Source: Blastopirellula marina (GTDB lineage Bacteria; Planctomycetota; Planctomycetia; Pirellulales; Pirellulaceae). Taken from it: a stretch of 64,000 nt of DNA. Below, one piece after another: positions 7,598 to 16,112 of this stretch. Location: positions 1 to 64,000 of the forward strand of contig NZ_PUIA01000035.1 in the NCBI RefSeq assembly GCF_002967715.1, written 5' to 3'. The first letter of the stretch is position 1; every line of letters begins with the position of its first letter. Under the pieces are notes generated by a model. It searched no databases, was not told the DNA's origin, and saw nothing but the letters and a program-made list of their open reading frames with translations. Made by a program: the position numbers and the translations under genes.

Positions 7598-8458
7598 TTG
7601 GCAGGATATACACTTGATGAAAGCACATTAAGCCGATTGTGGGCTGTCATTCGCTACGTGGAACGAATGATGAAGAATGGCGTGACTGGTGGCAAGGGTC
7701 GTCGAGGCAAAGGTTCCGATGGATTCTGGGCGAAGATCACCGGCACCAATGGCGAAGGAAGATATTCATGGGTTGCCTTGAAGATCGTAAACGGCAACTT
7801 CGTTGAGGCTCCAGAATGGGGGCAGGGAAGCCATCTAAATGACGAAGCCTTTGCTGCCGAGAAAAACCAATCGAAGCAAGTTCCCATTGGTTCTGTCGTT
7901 TGGCTTCGGTTGGCAGTTGATGCTTATGTGTATTTGTTCGAGCATCAACAAGAGGGATTTTGGGCAAAGATTCAAGCTGGCAACCGTAGCGGTCATAAAT
8001 ACAGTTGGGATGGATACTCGGCAAATGCAGACGGCACCTTTTCTCCCAATGGCACTAGTGGTTCGTACAACTCTCCCAATTGGGCTCAACCAAGTGATGG
8101 TTCCCACTGGGTCTTGCCTTATGAAACCGTTTGGTTGCGACCGTCAGGCTTAGGCTATTACGTCTTTGACTATCACCCCGGAATGATGACGGCTCGCACG
8201 GTTTCTACAGATGGTGGAATTCCCGGCAGACAAGGAGCGACACCGGGACAAGCTGAGGTGATCTTGGATTGGTTCAACGGCATTGCTCTCAATGTCCAAG
8301 ATTCCATTGAGTGGACCGTTCTCAACTCGATGAGAAAGAGCGTTGTGGTTGATACGGGCAAGACCATTTATCTACACCTCAGCTATGGGCAAGGGGTTTG
8401 GTGGGTCTCTGGCTACGATTGCACGGACGAAGATGAGGATGAGGAGACTGAAGAATAA
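7598..8458 (+). CDS. Tail protein with two tandem FWAKI repeats
   Basis: A 286-residue protein with an internal duplication. Residues about 43-118 and 121-192 both run FWAKI ... YSW ... NG.F ... VWLR ... Y.F. Each copy is probably a small beta domain, so the protein may be a tail-tip or fibre component. The start is TTG at 7598 with a strong AGGAGG at 7588-7593 overlapping the upstream stop; no ATG is available near it. The acidic tail (DEDEDEETEE) ends in a stop that overlaps the next ATG by one base. No family recognised. Confidence 0.62.
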   Translation: MAGYTLDESTLSRLWAVIRYVERMMKNGVTGGKGRRGKGSDGFWAKITGTNGEGRYSWVALKIVNGNFVEAPEWGQGSHLNDEAFAAEKNQSKQVPIGSVVWLRLAVDAYVYLFEHQQEGFWAKIQAGNRSGHKYSWDGYSANADGTFSPNGTSGSYNSPNWAQPSDGSHWVLPYETVWLRPSGLGYYVFDYHPGMMTARTVSTDGGIPGRQGATPGQAEVILDWFNGIALNVQDSIEWTVLNSMRKSVVVDTGKTIYLHLSYGQGVWWVSGYDCTDEDEDEETEE

Positions 8459-9171
8459 TGGGAATCGGTTTTGGCATGTGTTGCTGTGGAATCCCTCTCG
8501 TGATGATTTCCACATGTGATTCAAGCGTGAATTACACATATCTTTGCAACTATGAAAATGACGAGGGAAATCCCGGTTCATCTTGTGGTGAAGAGATTGG
8601 CCCTTTGGTCGGTGAGCACACAACGGATGTGCAAGGTGTCTGTGTCTTCGCACCACTTCAGAAAGACATCGATAAATGGAATGAGGACAAGGATGCTTGG
8701 GATGAGTACCGCCAGAAACATGAGAAACATTGGCCGGTGGCATCCGGGGTAATCAGTGGGGGGTATAGGTGCTGGTCAGGAATTCGCCCAGCGATTTACC
8801 CCGGTCAAATTGATGCCGACTGGGCCACCGATACCTATGGCGATATGGAATATTCCACCGGTGGCATTGGACCTAATGAGAGAATCACGATTTACGATCT
8901 TAAAGACATGTTCGCTTTGTTGGTGGACAAGCACGAGCTAGAAGAAAATCAGCCATTTGGCTTCTTGTTCGTGATTGATAACACCGGTTCCATCTCGCTT
9001 TCCCAATGGCAGACAGATGCAAGAACTGATTTTCTTCAGTGGATTGAGGACGAATATCCACAATGTCAGGTAAGAGAAATCACTCTTTCTAATTACCTTG
9101 TTGATGGTGAGGATTGGCTACGCCACTTCAAGCAATACTATGAAGAGACGGTCTCAAGGGGACATTTGTGA
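8458..9171 (+). CDS. Cys-rich phage protein with a VWA-like metal-site motif
   Basis: A 237-residue protein in the tail-tip block. The N-terminal third is Cys-rich, with CCC near residues 8-10 and further Cys at about 20, 30, 43 and 62. The C-terminal third has a hydrophobic strand ending in DNTGS (about 174-178), then a helix and 'CQVREITLSNYL'. This resembles the first strand and MIDAS loop (DxSxS, here DxTxS) of a von Willebrand A fold, so metal-dependent adhesion is possible but unproven. It begins at the ATG overlapping the upstream stop. The next gene starts within its last four bases. Confidence 0.6.
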   Translation: MGIGFGMCCCGIPLVMISTCDSSVNYTYLCNYENDEGNPGSSCGEEIGPLVGEHTTDVQGVCVFAPLQKDIDKWNEDKDAWDEYRQKHEKHWPVASGVISGGYRCWSGIRPAIYPGQIDADWATDTYGDMEYSTGGIGPNERITIYDLKDMFALLVDKHELEENQPFGFLFVIDNTGSISLSQWQTDARTDFLQWIEDEYPQCQVREITLSNYLVDGEDWLRHFKQYYEETVSRGHL

Positions 9172-9371
9172 AGCATCTTTGGCAGGATCATCCTATTGCT
9201 GGTGTCATCTGTGCTCGCTGTAGTCGAGTTTCCCAAGCGGAAATTGACGAACCATGTACAGGAACAAAGCTAGAAAACGAGGAAACCATCAAGCCACATA
9301 GAAAACGTGGTTGTGGTTGCGGTAAACGGCGAAAGCGACGGATTAAACGTCAGACCACCGTTGCCGATTGA
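9168..9371 (+). CDS. Small basic zinc-finger-like phage protein
   Basis: A 67-residue protein starting at GTG (9168), which overlaps the upstream stop as GTGA. It has a CARC pair near residues 15-18, another Cys in 'EPCTGTK', and a very basic C-terminus with CGCGKRRKRRIKR, so it could bind zinc and nucleic acid. It is the last gene of the plus-strand structural block and overlaps the end of the convergent fibre gene by 22 bases. Function unknown. Confidence 0.55.
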   Translation: MKHLWQDHPIAGVICARCSRVSQAEIDEPCTGTKLENEETIKPHRKRGCGCGKRRKRRIKRQTTVAD

Positions 9372-10918
9372 GGTTGACCAACCAAGTAAAAACCCGGTTT
9401 GCAGGCATTGTCATATTCGGCCAGCCAATAGTTCTGTGGCTTCGCCTCTGGGTACAGTCGAACTTCTTGTAACAATCCGACAGGGATTGCTCCGTCATTC
9501 CACCGACCTATTTGATTGCCGTTTGTACGTGCCACAGTGGCGATTTCCGGCGTCTCTATTGATCCCTCGTCTGATCCGTTCAACCACACACGCAACGCAT
9601 CACCCGGCACCCACGAGGCCGCACAATGGTTCCATCGGTCATCTGTCATGGTCGAACTACTGAACGCTTCGTAATAAACCGTTTCGTCTCCGACCAATTG
9701 AATCTGCGCCCAGACATGGTGAATCCACGAATAGCCTAAGGTGAAGATGTACTCGTCTCCGTCACCGGTCGTAAATCCACGAGAAAACAGAACACGTGGA
9801 GAATGCAGGTGTTCTCGATCCAATTTACACCAGCACGACACCGAGAAATCTTGTGTTACGGAAATTCGATCTTCGGGTAACGTGACCCATTCGAGGCTGG
9901 TGAATTCACTAGAGGAACTGCAATAAATCCCATCCTCACTTGGTTCTGGAACATTGTCACCGTTGCCGAATCCACAATATCCGTGGAATTCATTGGGTGA
10001 AAGATCGAGAACCTCATCTTCGGTTCCGTCATATTCGCCCCCTATCGGCCATACGCCGTGGAGGCCACTCCAAGGATGGTTGGTATCCACGAAGGCTTTT
10101 CCATTGACGACAACGCCACCACGGACCTCGTTGCTTGATGCCGTGGATGATCCACCGGCAACGATTCCACCGGATGCTTCGATTTCGATTGTGTGACATG
10201 GGCAGGAGGATGGTGAGCCTACAAAGTAAAAGGATGCCCCTGATGCCTTCACACCAAAGACTTCAGGTGTGAATGTGTTTTCTGTTGCTTCACCACCGGT
10301 ATTGATGCCACCACTTGCGGTTTCGTTGTAAGTCTCAGGAAGCTCAGAAAGAGCAATTGAATACATTCTGGCAGAGGTACTGTCATTATGGAGATTAACT
10401 TGATTTCCCGAATATGTTCCGATTGTTGGAGCATCCAGATAAGATGCTGATGGGAGTCTTTGGTTATACAAATAAATAGTTGTGCCTTGCCGCCAAAGAT
10501 CAAATGAACGAGTGCCGGTGGTAGCTGCCATGTACAAGATAACAGAATCATTTTTCGTGGTAGTGATCGATGGAAGTGTCAAATCGCCACCTTCATCGGT
10601 CGAACCTCCACCATAAACAACTTGATCAACCACCGCATCAGTGAAACGGACAATTAGCAAGTCACGAATTTTTGATCCACCACTACCGCCAAATTCCCAT
10701 GAAGTGTCGCTGGACGCAGCGATCCGAGACATTATAGAAACGGCTCCATTAGAATCATTTTCCAGAATCCAACCAGTTGGAACAGTATGAGTTTCAGAAG
10801 CTGCAAAAGTAACAACAATTGCAACTAACAGATCGCCGTCAGATGTTCCCGTAGGTGCATTACCGGTGGTACTTGTTCCTGAATTCCGGTTGATTGTGTA
10901 GCTTTGATACGTTGGCAT
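9350..10918 (-). CDS. LamG-containing tail fibre-like protein
   Basis: A 522-residue structural protein on the opposite strand. The N-terminal 200 residues form a beta-rich domain ('TGWILENDSNGAVSIMSRIA' type). Three SGG(I/V)...GG repeats lie around 205-275. The C-terminal half has the LamG / concanavalin A-like hallmarks 'GLHGVWPIGG', 'FSVSCWCKLD', 'DRWNHCAASW', 'LRVWLNGSDEGSI' and 'IGRWNDGAIPVGLLQEVRLY', which suggests glycan binding. It is probably a receptor-binding fibre or appendage. The start overlaps the stop of the upstream minus-strand gene (TAATG at 10920-10916), so the two are co-translated. Confidence 0.75.
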   Translation of the reverse strand: MPTYQSYTINRNSGTSTTGNAPTGTSDGDLLVAIVVTFAASETHTVPTGWILENDSNGAVSIMSRIAASSDTSWEFGGSGGSKIRDLLIVRFTDAVVDQVVYGGGSTDEGGDLTLPSITTTKNDSVILYMAATTGTRSFDLWRQGTTIYLYNQRLPSASYLDAPTIGTYSGNQVNLHNDSTSARMYSIALSELPETYNETASGGINTGGEATENTFTPEVFGVKASGASFYFVGSPSSCPCHTIEIEASGGIVAGGSSTASSNEVRGGVVVNGKAFVDTNHPWSGLHGVWPIGGEYDGTEDEVLDLSPNEFHGYCGFGNGDNVPEPSEDGIYCSSSSEFTSLEWVTLPEDRISVTQDFSVSCWCKLDREHLHSPRVLFSRGFTTGDGDEYIFTLGYSWIHHVWAQIQLVGDETVYYEAFSSSTMTDDRWNHCAASWVPGDALRVWLNGSDEGSIETPEIATVARTNGNQIGRWNDGAIPVGLLQEVRLYPEAKPQNYWLAEYDNACKPGFYLVGQPQSATVV

Positions 10919-13173
10919 TACGCCTCCTGACGACCATAGAACAGAACAAATTGATTTCCTTCTGTATCTAGTGGAGTCTTGATGGAGAAAACGACTTTTC
11001 CTGTTTCATCGTCGAACAATCGAAGATGATGAAGAACCGTGTTTCCTTCGTCATCCTCAACCTTGAAGTCAGTACCAGTTTCCACGTCGTCAGGATCAAC
11101 ATAGACAACAATCACTGGATAATGCCGCTCGAAGTCCTCCTTCACAGCATTGGGCGAAATCACAAAAGGCAAGCGATACTTGTAACCATTGCTGTGTGGT
11201 GCCTGTCCGACCAATACGCCACCAGTTGGGACGATGGTTCCTCCGATCTCGTGACCACCTGACACCGTGGCTCCACCTGACATCACAATGTAGCCAATCG
11301 GTTCGGTTTCACCGGAGACAATTATTCCTCCATCCATCTCCACTTCAGTTAGTTGTGGAATGATGAAGAGGGAACCGCCGACATTCACACCCCCATTGGT
11401 TGGCCGTATTACTTCGCTCGCTGACGAACCACCGAGAACAACTCCATCTTCAGCCGTCTCGTCAAATTCCTCGTGATACCAAATATCGAGGGACGTGGCT
11501 TCATAACCAAACGCTTCACGATCAACAAACCGTCTCAGAGCATTCGTGTCCGATTCATAGACGTTGAGGAAGAATGTAATGTCGTTTCCTGAATTCCAAT
11601 TTGCTCTGGAAACCACTTCTTCAATAATCGCTGCCAAGTTGGGTGTTCGATATTGTTGGTCTACTGTGAATTCAGGAACTTCCCAGACAACGGTGGAACC
11701 GGTTCTGGTGTAAGAAGCCAACATGGTGGATGGATTGTCCGAATCATCAGCACAATGGGCATCGATGGCAATTTTCATTGATCCTGAACCCGGTGTCGTG
11801 CTTGGTGCAGTAACGGTGATTTCTGCTTTATCAATCTTGGAATTCTTTGGGATTGCCAATGATCGGAATGTGAACCAAGCATCATAAGAACCATCGGCAG
11901 CAAGTTCATTGTCGATGCCAGTTCCGAAGTGGGTTTCTTCGGCAGAGGAACCTAGCTCAACACCACCGGAGACATCATCTGCATAAATGTTTCTTCCATC
12001 GCCTCCGATCTCGATTCCACCTGTTGATTCTTCCGTTCTTACTTGGGAAACGGTTGCGGTGGCAGACATCGATGCTCCACCTGACACATTTCCTTCATGC
12101 GTGATAAGAACAACGCCACTGGAACCGACACCACCACTGGCTTCTTCGTCGTATCGATAGAAAACATTTCCCGAAAGCTCACCACCACCAGAAGCGGCTT
12201 CATTGTAAGTTTGGGTGGTGATCGTGATGGACGATGAAACGGAATCTTCGGCTGGATCATATCCACCTGAATTTGTTCCTCGAACCCACAGATAATATTC
12301 ACCAACTGGCAATGGTCCACCTGATGGGTATGTGCTGTTGACTAGTCCACTGCCAGAATCAACCACTGAATCATCGGACGATTTTCGAAGCTCCCACGAT
12401 CCATACACGTTGCCGTTTGATTTGGAAAACCAAGTATCCCAAGAGCCGAGAGTGGCCGACCAAAAACGACCATCATTGCTCAAGGTTGGCAGAGATTCAT
12501 TAAGCGGTTCAGGGCCGTCGAATGCTTCATAGACTTCGCTTGATGTCAATTCACGATTGAAGGCTGCGACATGAGACAAACCACCATTGAAATATCCAGT
12601 GGTTGTGTAACCACCTGAACCATTGGGCATAGAGTAATTCTGGCCGATGATGCAGTAACCGGGTGATGGTTGGTTGTAGCTTCCACCGGCAACATTGGTG
12701 GCTTCTGACGATCCATTCACATACATCTTTTGCGTGGAATCTTTGGTAATTGCTACGTGATACCAAGTGCCTGTCGAAAAAGTGTAACTTGGCGAGAAGT
12801 TGGTAGTCCCACTGTTGTAAACCACCATCCTGTTGGATGAGTTGAGGTACATAGCGTAACCATTGGTTGCCGATCCATATCGAAACCAAGAGTTATTCTG
12901 AAATGCAGTCCCACCAGTGCCATCAACTCTGATCCAACCCATGATTGTGTAAGGATTGTTAGCTACAGAATCGAGGTCGTTGTCGCTGGTTGCAACGAGC
13001 CAATTGTTCTCACCATCGAAATCCACAGCAGGGGAAGCCCACGATCTTGGACCACTCGTTGTGCTTGGCGAACCTATCACACCACTGGTGGATGAAAAGC
13101 TCCACCAGCCAGCCGTTGGGTCAGACCCCCAGTAAGACCCGACTCCAAATAATTCGTTGTAACATGTGGCCAA
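10918..13173 (-). CDS. Large LamG and Gly-repeat tail fibre-like protein
   Basis: A 751-residue structural protein. Residues about 40-215 form a LamG-like lectin domain with 'YTIMGWIRVDG', 'GTWYHVAITKDS..KMYVNG' and 'GYFNGGLSHVAAFNRELTSSEVYEAF'. The middle and C-terminal parts carry some ten copies of a short SGGV..GG motif ('EASGGV', 'STGGIEIGG', 'VSGGVELG', 'NGGVNVGG', 'SGGATVSGG' and others). Between them, at about 420-560, is a beta domain resembling DNRLRE-type modules. The final 75 residues ('YRLPFVISPNAV', 'YPVIVVYV') look like a DUF2341-type beta module. The motif repeats continue in the next gene. Likely receptor-binding fibre. Confidence 0.75.
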   Translation of the reverse strand: MATCYNELFGVGSYWGSDPTAGWWSFSSTSGVIGSPSTTSGPRSWASPAVDFDGENNWLVATSDNDLDSVANNPYTIMGWIRVDGTGGTAFQNNSWFRYGSATNGYAMYLNSSNRMVVYNSGTTNFSPSYTFSTGTWYHVAITKDSTQKMYVNGSSEATNVAGGSYNQPSPGYCIIGQNYSMPNGSGGYTTTGYFNGGLSHVAAFNRELTSSEVYEAFDGPEPLNESLPTLSNDGRFWSATLGSWDTWFSKSNGNVYGSWELRKSSDDSVVDSGSGLVNSTYPSGGPLPVGEYYLWVRGTNSGGYDPAEDSVSSSITITTQTYNEAASGGGELSGNVFYRYDEEASGGVGSSGVVLITHEGNVSGGASMSATATVSQVRTEESTGGIEIGGDGRNIYADDVSGGVELGSSAEETHFGTGIDNELAADGSYDAWFTFRSLAIPKNSKIDKAEITVTAPSTTPGSGSMKIAIDAHCADDSDNPSTMLASYTRTGSTVVWEVPEFTVDQQYRTPNLAAIIEEVVSRANWNSGNDITFFLNVYESDTNALRRFVDREAFGYEATSLDIWYHEEFDETAEDGVVLGGSSASEVIRPTNGGVNVGGSLFIIPQLTEVEMDGGIIVSGETEPIGYIVMSGGATVSGGHEIGGTIVPTGGVLVGQAPHSNGYKYRLPFVISPNAVKEDFERHYPVIVVYVDPDDVETGTDFKVEDDEGNTVLHHLRLFDDETGKVVFSIKTPLDTEGNQFVLFYGRQEA

Positions 13174-13182
13174 GAGCCCTCC

Positions 13183-13575
13183 TTAAGCGACGTAATCACC
13201 ATTGGCAACGAAGGTCTCTGTGGTATCGAGTGAACCGGAGCATCGTTGAGAATGACCATCATCAGATGTTGCCGAAATGTAAGCGGTGACTCGACGACCT
13301 GTTTCTTTACCGCTTGGTGTAATGTTTGGATTTTCGCATCTCGTGTGATTACATCCGTAGTAGTCGTATCCGTAGCTCAAACTGCTAAGCATACTTGCAG
13401 CATCAAATCGACCGTGCCAAGAATCAAGCCACGCCTTAATTATCTCTGGGTCTTCTTGTCGCCAATTAAGAAACCCTTCATCAAGGATGTTCTGATCGGC
13501 AGTGGACAGAGACGAATTGAAGGTTGCCTTGCGATACCAGTCTGAGAGATCACCGAGTTTTTCGCTCTTAAGCAA
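13183..13575 (-). CDS. Phage structural-module protein of unknown function
   Basis: A 130-residue protein between two fibre/decoration genes. The N-terminal half is helical ('KLGDLSDWYRKATFNSSLSTADQNIL', 'IIKAWLDSWHGRFDAASMLSSL'). Three Cys (at about 75, 80 and 112) lie in the C-terminal half, together with a beta-rich end. No family recognised. It is 14 bases downstream of 13590-14006 and 9 bases upstream of the large fibre gene, so it belongs to the same minus-strand operon. Confidence 0.55.
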   Translation of the reverse strand: MLKSEKLGDLSDWYRKATFNSSLSTADQNILDEGFLNWRQEDPEIIKAWLDSWHGRFDAASMLSSLSYGYDYYGCNHTRCENPNITPSGKETGRRVTAYISATSDDGHSQRCSGSLDTTETFVANGDYVA

Positions 13576-13589
13576 TGCTACCTCTTACC

Positions 13590-14006
13590 TTAATTTTCCG
13601 AAGACAACGTGAATTTAGGCAGAACGCTCAACTGCACGTTTTCTGACAATACCGTTGATGTAGCGAATTTCTCGGCCCACACCAAAGTTCCCGACGAAGC
13701 CCCAACGATGAAGTAACCGTAGATCGTGTTTCCGGTTGTTCCACATGTCCAAGATTGTGTGGAACTGTAAGTAGCCAATGATTTGTTATTGGCATCTTGG
13801 GTAATGGAATTCCATCCATCACGAGTCAGGGTCTTAGCGGCATAGTCCGTGAAATCGGCTTCTGTGAAATCACCAGCGACCGTATCGCCGTCAATTGTGG
13901 TGATATCATTCTTAAAGAGTTTAAGAGTTAGATTTTCGGGCGTTGCATCGGTCAACGCCCAAGCAAGAATAAGATTCTCACCGGAAGAGGGTACAACTAG
14001 AGCCAT
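13590..14006 (-). CDS. Phage structural/decoration-like protein
   Basis: A 138-residue protein. The opening 'MALVVPSSGENLILAWAL', then 'ENLTLKLFKNDIT' and 'GDFTEADFTDYAAKTL', followed by 'IYGYFIVGASSGTLVWAEKF', is a pattern I know from a small family of uncharacterised phage appendage proteins found beside fibre genes. It is the first gene of the minus-strand structural operon. A GGAGG-type ribosome site (CCTCC at 14012-14016 on the plus strand) precedes its ATG, and a TACATA motif lies upstream. Role in the virion is inferred. Confidence 0.65.
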   Translation of the reverse strand: MALVVPSSGENLILAWALTDATPENLTLKLFKNDITTIDGDTVAGDFTEADFTDYAAKTLTRDGWNSITQDANNKSLATYSSTQSWTCGTTGNTIYGYFIVGASSGTLVWAEKFATSTVLSENVQLSVLPKFTLSSEN

Positions 14007-14034
14007 TTGGCCTCCTACAAAGGAAAAAACGTTT

Positions 14035-14047
14035 TACTTATGTAGGG
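14035..14047 (-). promoter_or_regulatory. Candidate phage promoter motif for the minus-strand fibre operon
   Basis: Read on the minus strand this is CCCTACATAAGTA, the same TACATA core with a C-rich lead as the four plus-strand motifs. It stands about 28 nt ahead of the first gene of the reversed fibre operon. Its presence in the correct orientation for an inverted gene set is the best argument that the motif is functional. Confidence 0.4.
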
Positions 14048-14124
14048 GAGGCACCACGATTCTCCGTGAATTACACTTTTGTGACATCCGCACGAGATAG
14101 ATTCACACCCCAAGAAAGGAGCCA

Positions 14125-14997
14125 ATGAGCGAGATTCACAACAGACCACGCCTCATCAGGGAAACATGGGCAGAACAACCCATGGATGAGCGGAAATTGG
14201 CCAAGAAGCTATCTGACGAGCATGGCCAACGATTCACGATTAAAGAAGTGAAGGCCGTTTTGACATCGGACGCCATGCGTTTTTTCAGAAATCATCCAAA
14301 TCCAGAAGATTGGGTGGAAAGAAAATACTTTGTCCCTCGTGGTGATGATGACGAGCTTGTAATACCAATTGGTGATTCCATCGGTTTGGAAGCATTTGTT
14401 GACATCAAAGAGGAACACGCACTTGGTGCCGATATTACGGCATCGGTTTACAAATCGTCATTGAAGAAAACGGAAATGACACTGAAAACGCTAGGTGTTC
14501 ATTTCGGGAACAATCCAAAAACAGGAAAGAAAAACATGGCCAAAAAGAAAACGACCACTAGCAAAGCCAACCCGTATGCCGGAATTGAGAAGAAGTCTGA
14601 TGTTATTCGTGCATATATCACTAAACATCCTGACGAAAGCCCGACCGATGTAGCAAATAATCTTTCCAGATTGACTGGTGAAAAATACAGCCAATCACAG
14701 GTGTGGAGCATCAAGAAGAAGGAAGAGGAAAAACTAGCAAATGACACCCGAAGCATGGTCTTGGATGCAAAGGTAAAGCGCAAGCCAAAGAAAATCACAA
14801 CATCTGATGGCGAACTGACTGGTGATCAACAGTTGGAGATTTACCAGAATATGCGAAGGGCTCAAGTCCTCGTGGATGAAATGCTGACATTGGTTCCCGA
14901 ATGGTTGGCACGTGAGATGATCATTCAAACTTCGAACCAAGAGACACCAGAACAAACCATGGAACGTGTCAAAAAGGGTGGCTTCGGTTCCACGTAG
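14125..14997 (+). CDS. Phage protein with two HTH-like repeats
   Basis: A 290-residue basic protein. Residues about 11-50 and 161-200 share a 40-residue pattern: IR start, W/Y at +4, a P about 8-9 in, an 'A..LS' helix, then a 'V..(V/I)' helix. This suggests two helix-turn-helix-type DNA-binding units. A single copy occurs in the 18365 gene. Between them is a Lys/Thr-rich linker (about 134-150), and the C-terminal 60 residues are helical. AAAGGAG lies just before the ATG, and a strong terminator follows. Could be a small-terminase-like or regulatory protein; no family recognised. Confidence 0.62.
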   Translation: MSEIHNRPRLIRETWAEQPMDERKLAKKLSDEHGQRFTIKEVKAVLTSDAMRFFRNHPNPEDWVERKYFVPRGDDDELVIPIGDSIGLEAFVDIKEEHALGADITASVYKSSLKKTEMTLKTLGVHFGNNPKTGKKNMAKKKTTTSKANPYAGIEKKSDVIRAYITKHPDESPTDVANNLSRLTGEKYSQSQVWSIKKKEEEKLANDTRSMVLDAKVKRKPKKITTSDGELTGDQQLEIYQNMRRAQVLVDEMLTLVPEWLAREMIIQTSNQETPEQTMERVKKGGFGST

Positions 14998-15015
14998 AAT
15001 CCACGATCACAAAGC

Positions 15016-15047
15016 AAAGCCCATGAATAAGCATCATGGGCTTTTTT
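15016..15047. terminator. Rho-independent terminator, possibly bidirectional
   Basis: AAAGCCCATGA at 15016-15026 pairs perfectly with TCATGGGCTTT at 15034-15044 around a 7-nt loop, with T at 15042-15047. It ends the plus-strand gene at 14997 and touches the stop of the convergent gene at 15046. Confidence 0.82.
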
Positions 15048-15996
15048 AATCCCGCTGAATATCCTTAAACGTTACCCTTATCGGCTTCAAATATTTGCTC
15101 TTAATCCATCCACAAAGTGTGCAACCCTGCTCTTCATCGAACCACGACACCAAACACTTATTTCCCCGTTTTTCATTGACGAATACAACGTCTTTCTTCA
15201 GGAGAACGGCCACTACCTTTGACTTGCGTTTACGTGTCCGATGAACAGTGGCTGTATTGGCGGAACAATGTTGAAATGGCGTATCATATCCTTCCGTGAC
15301 CCTTTGCACCTCAACTTGCTCTTTAATCGCTGTCATCTCGTCGGGAGGAAGCGTATCTGGTGATGAAAATAGAACTGAACATATAAACAGAATTACCCTC
15401 TTCAAAATATCCGTAACGTTATCAGAAATTACGCCGATCAGAATGCCCTGCACATAGGGATTCTTTGTCGCATTCTTCCAATTAACTGCTTCTCCAAGTG
15501 ACATTCCCTTCTTGCTTTTCTCAAGAACATCCTGAACTTCAGGATCGGAAAGTTCTTCCTCCGTTAGTTCGTCAATCGTGGGAATTGCTGTTAAATCCAG
15601 ATCACCAAGGGTGATTCGTGCCTCATCTAAAATCGAAGAAATATTAGCGAATGGACCGCTTGTAATCGATGAGAACAACGACAGTAGTTCCTCCTGCTGT
15701 CGCAAGATTTCGACCATGGCCGTCTTGTCGAATACCTCGGAGATCAGCGAAGACTGAACTTTCTGCATTGAAGGAACTACATCCAGCACTTGGCTCATTA
15801 TCCGAAAATGTGCTTGTTCAATACTCCTTGTCGCTGCCATGGCTTGAGCAGCTACGTCAAATAGCCCCATCTGGCGTTGAGCCGCCAGAATGGGCGAATA
15901 GATGGTGTTCATTGTCTTTAAAAAGTATTGCAGTTTCCGGGCGGCTCGACGGATTTCTGGTGGTATCTCTTCATTTGGGTCTTGCGAATCGCTCAT
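15046..15996 (-). CDS. Accessory protein with membrane segment and C-terminal SH3-like domain
   Basis: A 316-residue protein of unknown role. The N-terminal two-thirds are helical. A hydrophobic segment around residues 205-220 ('RVILFICSVLFSS') could span the membrane. The last 60 or so residues, with 'VVAVLLKKDVVFVNEKRGNKCLVSWFDE..G..LCGWIKSKYLKPI', look like a bacterial SH3 domain. The ATG at 15996 was chosen; the frame stays open to 16083, but that extension would enter the divergent promoter region. It is transcribed against the structural genes next to the ParB/Mom pair, so it is probably a lysogeny-expressed accessory gene. Confidence 0.6.
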   Translation of the reverse strand: MSDSQDPNEEIPPEIRRAARKLQYFLKTMNTIYSPILAAQRQMGLFDVAAQAMAATRSIEQAHFRIMSQVLDVVPSMQKVQSSLISEVFDKTAMVEILRQQEELLSLFSSITSGPFANISSILDEARITLGDLDLTAIPTIDELTEEELSDPEVQDVLEKSKKGMSLGEAVNWKNATKNPYVQGILIGVISDNVTDILKRVILFICSVLFSSPDTLPPDEMTAIKEQVEVQRVTEGYDTPFQHCSANTATVHRTRKRKSKVVAVLLKKDVVFVNEKRGNKCLVSWFDEEQGCTLCGWIKSKYLKPIRVTFKDIQRD

Positions 15997-16112
15997 AAAA
16001 TTATCCCACAAAACAAAGGATTTAGGCTTCCGACAACGTAAAGAATAACGAGATACGAGCAGCACTCCACCCCGACGTAACATAATTACTCGTGCTGGCC
16101 CTAAATACGAGC

